Source: Irineochytrium annulatum (Eukaryota > Chytridiomycota > Chytridiomycetes > Chytridiales > Chytridiaceae). From it: a DNA stretch of 33,322 nt. Of this stretch, positions 10,427-23,054 are shown piece by piece; within the stretch, counting starts at the first letter, position 1, and every line of letters starts with the position of its first letter. The position numbers and the translations under genes were made by a program. The notes under the pieces were generated by a model. It worked only from the letters and a program-made list of their open reading frames with translations. It did not search any database and had not been told where the DNA came from. The stretch is from NCBI GenBank assembly GCA_027600665.1, contig JADGJL010000193.1:1-33322 (forward strand), given 5' to 3'.

Positions 10427-11056
10427 CTACATATTCGCCTTGGGGATCCGCGCTGTAACCTCAATCTCGACCTTCGCATTGCCAATTAGCTTCGCAACGG
10501 CGACGCAACTGCGGGCAGGGAATCTAAACTCGCATCTCAGCAAACATATCCACAATTTACAGTTACACCTTCCATCCGGGAAGAACTGAGCATACACGCG
10601 GTTAACTTCGGCAACGCTCTCCGGTGACACGTCCGTGAGATACACAGTCCCACGGACGATGTTCTTCATTTCGAGACCAATCTTTCACATCCTTAAAGCA
10701 CCGTCATACTCGATAAGTTGCCCAAACCTCTGCCAGCAGGTTTTTAATCTGAGTCATAGCCATCCTTGTCTCCTCCGCGAAGCTGGCGTTGACTATCTGC
10801 TTCTTCTCACGATCGAACGCGATTTGGCCGGAGAGGTACGCGAACTCGTGGTCGAGAACGACATGAGAGAACGGGTTCTGGTGTTGGAATTGGTTGCTGT
10901 TGACAAGAAGGTGTAAGCATGCGATGAAGCCAGCAGAACGAGACCGCATTGAAGTCATAAACTTTAAGCTTCCAAGGGAGGCCTTGCATAATTTGCGTCC
11001 ATTCTCCCGCTGCCCGTTTAACGCTCAATCCACACTTACTGATACTTCAGAGTCAT
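10427..11056 (-). CDS. RidA/YjgF/Mmf1-family protein (enamine/imine deaminase)
   Basis: Four exons are modelled: 11056-11040, 10896-10728, 10681-10569 and 10523-10427, giving 131 aa, the usual family length. Visible family marks are NPFSHVV, YLSGQIAFD, the NLLAEIGL helix, VYLTDVS, NRVYAQFF and FPARS, whose Arg is the conserved carboxylate-binding residue of active RidA proteins, then VEIEVTA at the end. RidA enzymes hydrolyse reactive 2-aminoacrylate-type enamines made by PLP enzymes, in cytosol or mitochondria. The start is the least certain part. The modelled first intron (143 nt, GTAAG..CAACAG) is long for this window but keeps phase and gives MTLKYHN before the conserved core; shorter introns run into stops. 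The start codon overlaps a plus-strand ATG (palindromic CATG at 11054-11057) in frame with the calpain gene. Confidence 0.85.
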
Positions 11057-11114
11057 GCTAGCAGTAAGTCAAAAACGTCGAATTGTTTCAGAAACAAGTG
11101 CATTCAACCTGACC
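11057..11114. promoter_or_regulatory. Very short divergent promoter RidA/calpain
   Basis: Only 58 bp lie between the RidA ATG (11056, minus) and the preferred calpain ATG (11115, plus). The plus frame is open back to another ATG at 11055, so calpain translation could begin there and add 20 residues. ATG 11115 has ACC before it (good Kozak context), and 11055 has GTC. Confidence 0.4.
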
Positions 11115-13730
11115 ATGCCACCAACCCGTCCTCCCGATTGCGACGAGTCGATTTGGCTAGAGCTGCCCGATGACATTCAAATAGAATTGGCCGCGCAGTA
11201 CGAGTTTGCTTCGAATGCAACGAACGGGAAGGATTTCAGCGTGAACAACCTTGGCACTTTGGCCGCCGCAGCCTTGCAATCGGCGCAGAAGAAACGCCGA
11301 ATGTCGGATGAATTGGACGAGGAGATAATCACGCCGGACGCTTACGACGCCGCCGTTTGGGCCGCGCTGCCCAAGGAAATGCAGCTGGAGCTGGGGACAA
11401 CGCGAAAGAAGCGGAGATTGCCGAATGATTCAAAGGAGGGGCCCGCCGAGGAAATGCGTGTGGACCAGGGGTCGACGAACTTGCACGGCGTCAGCGAAGA
11501 ACTCGGGCTCTCGATGCCGACCGGGTGGGATAGGGAAGTGTGGAACGCGTTACCAGAGGAAATGCAGTGGGAGCTCGGGGAGAAGCGGAAGCGAGACGCT
11601 GAGGGCACGCTCGAGTTCACGATGCCCGCGGGTTACGCCCCGGAAATTTGGGCCGCGTTGCCAGAGGAGTTACGCGTGGAGCTGGGAACTCCGGCGTTTC
11701 GGCAAGATGTAACGACGGAGCCGCCTCGGAAGCAAATAACAGCGAAAGATGTCGACGTTGTCGAATGGGCATTTGACAGAGCGAAGCCACTAGGTCACTT
11801 GAATCTCGAGCCGGCCTTAAAAGACTGGGAGCAAACAAAGCCGGTCACGATCGAGTTGGAAATGGAGGAAAGGATATCTGATTTCGGAGCAGCAGCTGAA
11901 AATGGTCGACCATGGACGGATCTGGACTTCCCGCCGCACGTATCCTCGTTGGATGGGATTGCGTCCACCTCGACGGAGGCGCAGAGGGTCCCGACGTGCA
12001 AGTGCGGGAATAGGGCGAGGATGAGTAGGGTCAGCAAGGAGAACAAGAATCAGGGGAGAGCTTTTTTCCGGTGCGCGAAGGAGATGGATAAAGGCAGTTG
12101 CGGTTTCTTTTGCTGGGCCGGGGGCGAGTTTGCGGTCGCGCACTCGAAAAAGGATCTTGAGGTAAAGTGGAAGCGGTTGACTGCTGATGACGGGTGAGCC
12201 ATAGAAATTGTACCTTTCAACTGAATGATCTAGAGATACGTCGTCGTCCGTGACGAGGGTTTCATCCCGGCGGACGTGTGCCAAGGATCCGTCGGTGATT
12301 GCTGGTTCATGTCCGCCCTATCCGTCGTCGCCGAACGAAGCGACCTGATCGACCGAATCATGATCACGAAGCAACCATCTCCTACCGGGATGTACCTCGT
12401 CCGCCTGTTTATTGATGGCCAATGGCGTCAAGTTGCCGTGGACGATAACTTCGCGCTCCGCCCGCCAAACCTTAAACGCTCGCTGAAGGACGATCACGTC
12501 AACCCCAACCCGCTCTTGTTCTGCCGGGCGAATCGCAAGCAGCTCTGGGTAGCGCTGATCGAGAAGGCTTACGCGAAGGTGCACGGCAGCTATCACGCGA
12601 TCAGCGGTGGGCAGATTTATGAGGGGATGCTGGACTTGACGGGGTACCCGACCGAGGCAATAATCTTCAGCAGCCTACACTTCGACAGCGAGGTGTTATG
12701 GGCTAGATTGCTATCGTTTCACCATCATCGATTCCTCGTTGGCGCTGCGTGTCCGGCCTCCGGGGAGGGGCTCGTGGGCAGCCACGCCTATAGCATATTG
12801 GAGTCGCGCGAAGTGCATGGGAATTTTCGATTGGGCAGACAGAAGAAAATTGAGGAGTTTTTCGGGAAAGCGGTGAAGGAGGATGACGACGGAACGGCTA
12901 CGTCTCTGCGACTTCTTAAGATAAGGTTTGTGATATTTCATCCGGACTACTCTCTGATTTTCGTTTCTTTGGGTAGAAATCCCTGGGGTCGCGTCGCATG
13001 GACGGGGAAGTTCAGCCCAAAATCTGAGGTGTGGACCCCCGAGCTGAGGAATCTGCTGGACTACCATTCGACGTCGGATGATGGCATATTCTGGATCTCG
13101 TACCACGACTTCCTTCAGAGGTTTATCGAGGTTGACGTCTGCTTCGCTAAGGATGATTACACGTCGATGAACTTGGATCATGTGTTTCCGGTGGATTCAT
13201 CCATCCCCTTCTGCTGTCACGAGTTGACGATGGTGGAGCCGTCGTGGTTGCACTTCTCTATCTGTCAGCCAAATAAGCGTGGAAAAGCCTATGAGTCGTA
13301 CTTCTACTCGGACGTCAGCGTTGCCATCCTTCGCGTGTCCCCGTTTGGACTCTCGCTAGAGGACATCCGATTGTTCGGGCCCGGCCGAGCGTCTCACTTC
13401 GATGTCTCTTTGCCAGCCGATGGGGCCACGTTCTTCATCGTCCCCTTTTCTTTGAATCGCGAACTGTTCATCAGGGAGGGGGCTAAAAAGGGGTTGAAAG
13501 TCATCGGCGCGGGCGGGGGGATTGCGAAACCGGAAAAGCGGGAGGTCGAATTTGTTATCAGGCTCATGTCGTCTAATCCGCTCCTTGTTCGAGAGCGCCG
13601 GCTGAAGGATCCTTCTGCACTTTGGGCCACGCTTGATCGTGCCGTGTTTGATTCTACATTGCTAGCGCGGCATGCTATCGGCTCTCCTCGCGTGGTTTGT
13701 TTCTTCGGAGGAAATAGACCCGTTGCTTGA
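11115..13730 (+). CDS. SOL-like calpain with four UBM-like ubiquitin-binding repeats and a GRF zinc finger
   Basis: Three exons are modelled: 11115-12193, 12236-12925 and 12977-13730, giving 840 aa. The third exon is reached through a 51-nt intron that is itself open in frame; splicing it makes the conserved RNPWG. The N-terminus has four repeats of the form W-x2-LP-x2-[IML]-x2-EL at about 8-27, 75-94, 136-155 and 172-191 (for example LPDDIQIEL and LPEEMQWEL). This is the ubiquitin-binding motif (UBM) known from Rev1 and Pol iota. A GRF-type zinc finger follows (C295, C297, C320, C329; NQGRAFFRC, CGFFCW), a fold that binds ssDNA in Topo III and APE2. The calpain core begins at about 360: catalytic C382 (GDCWFMSAL), H543 (GSHAYSI) and N591 (RNPWG). 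The run RKQLWVALIEKAYAKVHGSY is closest to calpain-15/SOL. The end is a calpain-type beta-sandwich-like region. No EF-hands are seen. The set suggests a protease recruited to ubiquitinated, DNA-bound targets; the substrate is unknown. Confidence 0.88.
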
Positions 13731-13764
13731 TCAACATTTGTGTTTCTCACCAAGTTCCTCTTGC

Positions 13765-14082
13765 TTAGGTCCTAGATTCTCCGCTGGATTTCTCACTGCG
13801 CTTGCGGGTCATTGAGACAATGGGGATTAGCTTGGCCCATGTCACCAACACTTCGTCAACTCGAGGTGCACGCGTTAAGATGAATTTGCGTGCGACGACA
13901 AAAACCTCCGTTTCGACGAGCCCGGACGTATTTAAAGTCGTTCCGCCTTCAACCAGCGCGTTTGTCGGCGTATGTATCTGTCCTTCGTACGAATCAATGG
14001 CCGCCTTCCAGCTCATTTCTGTTGAGGAGGTTGTATTTGAGCCTGTAGACGCCGCAGAGGCTGCTGATGCCGCAGAGGGCAT
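13765..14082 (-). CDS. Small hypothetical ORF between calpain and LeuRS genes
   Basis: The 412 bp between 13731 and 14142 hold one open frame on each strand. The minus frame, ATG 14082 to TAA 13765-13767, gives 105 aa. It has an Ala/Ser/Thr-rich start, then MSWKAAIDSYEG and a hydrophobic/basic stretch (VFVVARKFILTRAP, EVLVTWAKLIPIV). The ATG has a fair context (GACC before it). No family is recognised. The opposite frame (13820-14122, plus, 100 aa) is as long, and at least one must be a shadow. The minus frame is preferred on residue make-up only. Confidence 0.3.
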   Translation of the reverse strand: MPSAASAASAASTGSNTTSSTEMSWKAAIDSYEGQIHTPTNALVEGGTTLNTSGLVETEVFVVARKFILTRAPRVDEVLVTWAKLIPIVSMTRKRSEKSSGESRT

Positions 14083-14142
14083 GGTCGGAATTTTTGCACC
14101 CCACAAATTAAATGCGAAATAAACATGCTTTATTTGCTTATG

Positions 14143-17373
<3,231 letters not shown>

Positions 17374-17435
17374 CAAAATCGATACTGACAAGTCACGATT
17401 TGGATGAACATGCGACAGCTGTTGAGCTGAAGGCC
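17374..17435. promoter_or_regulatory. 62-bp divergent promoter LeuRS/OB-fold gene
   Basis: This separates the LeuRS ATG (17373, minus) from the first in-frame ATG of the OB-fold gene (17436, plus). No TATA box is seen. The plus frame stays open upstream but has no ATG, which supports the 17436 start. Confidence 0.35.
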
Positions 17436-18454
17436 ATGATATGCACGATCGTGGCCGTTGACCGCAATATTATGTAATCACGATTACTTCTAGGAGCATA
17501 GCCAACCCTTTTTTTTTCAGCCTGCGGAAGTGCGGAAACGCCAAATGCCAGATCAAGTTATCAACAACACTATGTTCGGGATCGGAGTTTTACTGCGACA
17601 CTTGCAAGCGAAAGGTTTACATTCAGGGGTCTTACAAGCTTGTGGTACTTTGCTTCTACGTAAATTTACGGTCCCCGACTGACACTACGTGAACAGATGT
17701 CGCTAGCGAGGGAGCGAAGCATCGTTAATGTGCTGGCGTTCGACGCGGTCGCGACGAAACTGATAGGTGACAGTTCTAAACACTTCTATATTGGCTAACA
17801 GACGACGAATAGGTCTCAGCGCGGTTGCTTACGACCAGGTTAGCAATGCCTTTTGCTGGTGAAAGACTTACTTGGCGATCAACAAGCTGGTCTTCAGGCA
17901 CCCGTTTGTAATGGGTCTGCTCGAGATGACACTCCTAGGGACGCCATGTCGCATAAAGCTTAGGCAACAAGCTCGGACAAAGAACGTAAGCTTTGAACTC
18001 GATGCGGCCGTAGCTGAGCTGCATCAAAGTCCAACGGCTTTCAACAAGATCCGATATTGGACGCGATAGAGCCTTTGAGCGATAGATTTATACCGCTGGC
18101 GGCCCAGGCGATGGTGCAATCTGTGCTCCGGATCGATGTGAGGAACTTTGCTGCGACGGCGCGTACTGAACGATAAAAAAGGAACGGAAACGGCATTTGG
18201 CTTTGCAGCAGGAGCTGGAGAGGTCTAAAAGGCAGAAGGTGCACGACGATCAGGGCGAACCGTTCGACAAGGCCAGTCCCGATAGAGCCAATGGAGCCGA
18301 CGGCGAAGAGACGGGACGAGTCAACGAGCCAGATGGCTTGAGCAGGGATCAAGACGAGGAGACGGGGGGCCTGTTAGAGCAGGACGACAACGAGGAAGAG
18401 GTTGAAGAGGAAGTTGCGTCGGATGAGGATATTCCGTTGACACAATCTCCGTAA
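17436..18454 (+). CDS. RPA70 DBD-C/MEIOB-like OB-fold protein with zinc ribbon and acidic tail
   Basis: Seven exons are modelled: 17436-17473, 17521-17644, 17697-17766, 17813-17838, 17887-17985, 18030-18137 and 18182-18454, giving 245 aa in phase. The order of features follows the third DNA-binding domain of RPA70: a first strand ([11 protein letters not shown]), a four-Cys zinc ribbon (C-x4-C in CGNAKC, then C-x2-C in FYCDTCKRK), a strand pair with [15 protein letters not shown] (compare the RPA segment ending AEAILG), and a closing strand before DAIEPL. The last 100 residues are a charged, then strongly acidic tail (EEEVEEEV..). RPA70 itself is over 600 aa with OB folds A and B in front; none exist here because LeuRS occupies the upstream DNA. 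So this is either a dedicated small ssDNA-binding factor, a MEIOB- or SHLD2-like protein, or a truncated copy. The exact donor at 17645 (versus 17661) is uncertain. Confidence 0.65.
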
Positions 18455-18847
18455 ATACGTCCTACTTCGTGAAATATAAAGGTGCCTTGCCAGCTTTTTA
18501 CCTCTTCTGGCAGCTTCTGAGGTTCGGTGGCGCACGATGACCAGGATTCGTGCTCTGAGGTGGGGAGCAGAGGTATATCTGTTCGTTGTAGTGATACGCC
18601 CTCGTGATGGGATGAAGGAAGTGGGTGGATCAAGCCGCGAGTTTCACGACGACTGCAAAGAAGTTGAGAAAAGTCCGCCCGATTAGCATCGACGCTGGTG
18701 GCACAGGCAGGGCAGGCAGGCGTCTGCCTCATATTAAACGGTTGTTCTTTCTGCCTGTCGCAGCACTGGCCTACGCCTGGTTCTTAAGCAGCCTGCGACC
18801 TACTAATCACCCCCACCCTGACAGTCCCATCCCCATCACACATCGAC
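18455..18847. other. Intergenic region upstream of the P450 gene; no gene seen
   Basis: 393 bp between the OB-fold gene stop and the P450 start. A run of GGCAGG units (about 18707-18722) and a C-rich stretch (18808-18837) just before the ATG are the only features. The open minus frame (18349-18732) covers the antisense of the acidic tail and shows no domain. Likely the 3' UTR of one gene and the promoter of the next. Confidence 0.5.
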
Positions 18848-20621
18848 ATGTCTTCCAACTCCAGGAATGCGGCCGTGAGTGTTCTCCTTCCGGATCCTGC
18901 GTGCTGTGAGATCGCTGCCTCTCGCTAATGATCGTCGACAGATGGTCTCTGCCCTCGCAGGCGCTGGCGCGCTCGCGTGCCTCCTGTACCGCTACTGGGA
19001 CGATCCGATCGCCATGAAAGTGAAGCTGCCCAAGGGCCTCCCTCGGCCCTCGTCCTCCCTCCCAATCCTCGGCGACGCCGTGACCATGCTCGCCAACCTT
19101 CACAGGCTCGAAGACTGGCTGCTGGAGGTCACCGAGGCACACCCGGGCCGCACGATCGCCATCAAGCTCCCCTTCGATGAGCCGATATTGCTGACGAACG
19201 ACCCGGTCAACGTGGAGCACATCCTGAAGACCCGTTTTGATGTATATGAGAAGGGCCCGCATGTTCGCGTCCGCTGCCAGGACGTATTAGGAGACGGCAT
19301 ATTTAATGCCGATGGCGAGAACTGGAGGAGGCAGAGGAAGACGGCGGCCATGATCTTCAACGTTAAGGTTCGTGTGTTTACGCATACTTACGCTTAGTTT
19401 CGGTCGGGTCTTCACAAACAACTTACACTCCGCCACACAGAACTTCAAGGACTTTGTCGGCGTCGTCTTCGCCGAGGAGCTCGTCCAGTTCGAAAAGAGG
19501 CTCGACAGCTTTGCCGGGCTTGACGGTGGCAAGGCGGGCATCATCGACCTGCACGACGCGTTCTACCGGTTTACGCTCGACGGGTTCAGCAAGATTGGTT
19601 TTGGAATCGATCTGGGTGGCATGAACGCAAAGGCACCGCTGCCGTTCTGCGTCGCGTTCGACGCTGCGCAGGGTCGCATGCAGTACCGCTTCATCGCTCC
19701 GCACTGGCAAGTCTGTTTGCTTTTCGGTTCCACACGGGTCACTTTTTCCTGACGCGACTTTACCCAGGTCTCTCGAGGAGTTCCTCAACCCATTCGACTC
19801 GCACAGAAAGAACGTGAAAACCATCCGCGAGTTTGGTCACAACATCATTAAGGAGCGGCGAGCGAACGGCAACTTCGACGGTAACGATCTCCTCAGCCTG
19901 CTCGCGAACGTTAAGGACGACGAGGGGAACCTGCCCTCGGACGACTTCCTGGCCGAACAAGTTTTGAATTTTATCATTGCAGGGAGGGACACTACGGCAC
20001 AGGTAAACTGCAAATTTTTTTTGGCCTTCTATCAAGCGACCCGAACTTAATAGGATGTGTAAACAGGCACTCAGTTGGTCGTTCTGGCTCCTCCACCGCC
20101 ACCCTGCCACCCTCGCCGCCCTCCGTGAGGAGATTGACGCGACCCTTGGCGCCCGCTCCGTCCCAACCTACGAGGAAGTGAAATCTATGAAATACGCGAA
20201 CGCCGTCTTCAAGGAGGCCCTCCGGCTCTACCCGTCCGTCCCCAACGAAACAAAGCAGGCCAACGCCGACGACGTCCTCCCCGACGGGACGATCGTCCCC
20301 AAAGGCGCGATGGTGATGTGGATCCCGTACGTCATGGGCCGTCTCGAGGCCATCTGGGGCCCCGACGCGAAGACGTTCAGGCCCGAGCGATGGCTGGAGA
20401 TGTCAAAGCAGCCGAGCCCGTTCGATTACCCGGTCTTCAACGCGGGCCCGCGCGTGTGCCTGGGCAAGAGCATGGCCGAGCTGGAGGGCGTGTTCGTGAT
20501 GGTGTCCACGCTCCGGAGCTATGAGTTCGAAATCGTCAACTCTGACAAGGTGACCTACGCCAACTCTCTTACTCTCCCCATGAAGGGAGGTTTGCTGGCG
20601 ACGGTCAAAAGGAGGTTCTGA
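18848..20621 (+). CDS. Cytochrome P450, CYP86/CYP704/CYP52-like (likely fatty-acid omega-hydroxylase)
   Basis: Five exons are modelled: 18848-18874, 18942-19367, 19441-19706, 19768-20002 and 20067-20621, giving 502 aa. The N-terminal membrane anchor is at about 10-28 (VSALAGAGALACLL), followed by a Pro-rich hinge (LPKGLPRP). Other marks are WRRQRK in helix C, the I-helix AGRDTT (311-316), ExxR at E368/R371 (KEALRLYP), PERW, and the heme loop FNAGPRVCLGK with ligand C449. The AGRDTTAQALSW helix and the NxGPRxCLGK loop resemble the CYP86/CYP4/CYP52 fatty-acid omega-hydroxylases. The protein would sit on the ER and need a reductase encoded elsewhere. Intron 3 (19707-19767) has a GC donor (GGCAAGT), and only this choice restores W-S-L-E-E-F-L-N in phase. 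Neighbours are housekeeping genes, so there is no sign of a biosynthetic cluster. Confidence 0.92.
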
Positions 20622-20831
20622 AGATGCGGTACAAGCAGGGTTTGCAGTCATATAGAACAATAGAATCACTCATTTGAAAATCAAACATTGTCTCCTGTTT
20701 ATGCAAAAAATATATCACCATATATGACTTAAATACTGCTGCAAATATAGTACATCGAAAAAAGCAATCAGCGAACATGCGTAGCACCCCATTACGTAAC
20801 CAGAACTTCTGAAGAACCCCGTATCCTTTTT

Positions 20832-22823
20832 CTATCTACATCGAGGGCAATTCCAAGAATGCTCCTCAGGTCTGTACCTCTTCTTTTTTGCCTTCCATTT
20901 CGCCGCAGTTATTTCGGGGTCCTCGTAGTCGACGCATCGCGCGTGGAACCACGTCGCGCAATTATCTGGAGCAAGGTCGTTAATACCAAGTCTCCCATAG
21001 GCTGTGAAAAGCGGAGATCCTTACCACACGAGACCATCAAGCTCCCATCATCCAAGTCCGGCGTATCGCAGACGCAGTCCACAATTTCATCGGTGGTCTC
21101 CGGCGGCGGCACGCTCAGCTTAACCTTGTTGAAGCCTTGGGTGGGGATCGACGACGCCGGCGTGTTCATGTTCGACTTGCTCCCACCCCGCTTCGCGGGA
21201 GCCGGTGTCGGCGCGACGGGCGGCGGCGACGCGGACAACGGCAGCTTGACCGTTGCCTTTCGCCTCGGCCTCCCACTCGCCGTCAACTCCGGCTCCGCAT
21301 CTCCCGCAATAATCGACTGCGGCGTCTCCATCCCCGTCACACCGCGCACTTGATCACCGTCATCCTCCATTTCGTCCTTCAGACTCTCCTCAGCCTTCAT
21401 CGAGGAGATCCGCCTCCGCTTCGCAAGCTTCTCGATGGCCTCATCCGTCAGCACCTGGACGGCACCCAGCTCGACAGCCCGCTCGGTCCAGTCCGCCCGG
21501 ATCTTCGAGACGTTCTTCCGCGGCCGCCCCCGTTTCCGCTCGCCGAACTTCACGCCGCGGCGTGCGGCCATGCCGACTTGCTCGGCAGGGTTTGACGGTG
21601 CGGGGGAGGATCCGATATTGTCGGGGTCGGGGATGTCCATCAAGGGATCAATGCTTATCAAGACGGCCTGAAGAAAGGGGTCGGTGAAGCCGAATTGATA
21701 CGGTCCCGAGACTCTCGTTTTACTGTCCTAATAACTTGTAAGCAAGAACGCAACGACGCTCCAAACTGCCCACCTTTCCAAACAAAGCAATGCAAACATC
21801 CGTCCACGGCCGTGTCGGGCTCGCGCCGACGAACATAGGGCCATCCTCCGCCTGTACTGTAAAAATAGGTCCCTCTGACGAATCCGTGATCGTCATTGTC
21901 CATTCCTTCCCAAAATGCATCTTCGTCGCTTTAAATCCAATTGGGTATTGATGCCGATAGCGACACTGCAAACACTGTTCACTCGTTTATCGAAGACATT
22001 GCCACCTTACCCCACGTTGGCTCCAAAACAGCTCTCTTCGTCTCGGCTCCTCCAATATCTTCCCGAGCTCCCAGATGGTCACCTTCGAGCTTCCCAAAGT
22101 GAACGGCGCCCCAACGACGATGGGGTCGCGGCGGAGTTCGGCGACGAACTCGTTCGCGCGGGCTTTGTCCAAGTCGTCTTCTGATGCGGGTTCCTCCTCA
22201 TTCCCCAGCAAATTCCGTTTTGACTTGCCGTACCGGATCTAACACGTCAACGGCGCCATCAGAGACTTCAGGCAAGGGAGGAACAGAGCTTATTTCTCAC
22301 ATCCTCCGGCTTCTCTCCGCGAAGGCGCCTAGACAGTCTCTCCGGATCCGGAGGCACATAGTCCGGGGCGCGGATTTTCTTCTTATTGCTCTTCTTCACA
22401 ACCTCCAGCTGCGGCGGCTCGACGGTGGTCACCATGCCGAGGCTCATCAGCTGCTCCCTGTTCTGACGGATGCGTCGCTCCCGCTCGATTTCGTATGCGG
22501 ACATTGACGGCTCGAGCGACCTGGAGTTTAAGCGAACACGTCAGTCGGGTGAAGTCGTCATCAACGATGGGATGGCGCCACGATATGAGGCCATGGGCGC
22601 GAGAGGAAGCGAGCGTGTGGAAGAAATAATGAATGACTTACGCCGGTAGTTGATTGGGGGCGCGGTTCGAGGCGGATGCAGCGGTCCGGGACTTCACCTT
22701 CTTGGCCTCGGCAAGCGGGTCAAAATCATCCTCGTCGGACCAGACGACAACATCGCCGTCATCGTCGCCGCCCTCAAGCTGCGCAAAAGCGTGCTCCATG
22801 GCAGCGCCGCTTAGAAACTGCAT
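20832..22823 (-). CDS. FYRN/FYRC-domain chromatin protein with AT hook and C-terminal PHD finger
   Basis: Six exons are modelled: 22823-22642, 22520-22301, 22238-22011, 21965-21774, 21727-21025 and 20965-20832, giving 552 aa in phase. The N-terminus is acidic (EGGDDDGDVVVWSDEDD), then YEIERERRIRQN, a helix common in chromatin proteins. The FY-rich pair spans about 178-295: FTLGSSKVTIWELGKI and YPIGFKATKMHF (FYRN), then GPIFTVQAEDGP, GASPTRPW and SGPYQFGF (FYRC). Next are an AT hook (KRGRPRK) and a Lys/Arg-rich linker. A C4HC3 PHD finger ends the protein: CVC, SCDNC, WFHARC and NCPRC. FYR domains occur in MLL, JMJD and TBRG1 proteins, and PHD fingers read histone H3 tails. No SET or JmjC domain is present, so it is a reader or scaffold, not an enzyme. 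The intron at 21728-21773 was chosen because it alone joins FYRC in frame without loss. Confidence 0.82.
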
Positions 22824-23054
22824 TACGGAGCTGATGGAAGGAGGTTGAATACTGAACGGACTTTGACAGAGAGCAAGACCTTCACGTCACTTTCTCTGTT
22901 ATTACTACATCATTATTCATTTGCAACTCCAATCAAAGGCAAACGCCGCTTTATTTTATTCAACTAAATACAAGTCGTGTGCATGGGTCAAAAATGTAAG
23001 AAAATAGAAGAGGATATATATACACACAGCAGCCGTCATCGAGCGGTTCCCAAG

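Noticed and set aside
13820..14122. Plus-strand 100-aa frame after the calpain gene
   Set aside because: Fully overlaps the slightly better minus frame; neither has family support.
18848..20621. P450 as part of a secondary-metabolite cluster
   Set aside because: Flanking genes are housekeeping and chromatin genes; no PKS, NRPS, terpene or transporter gene is in the window.
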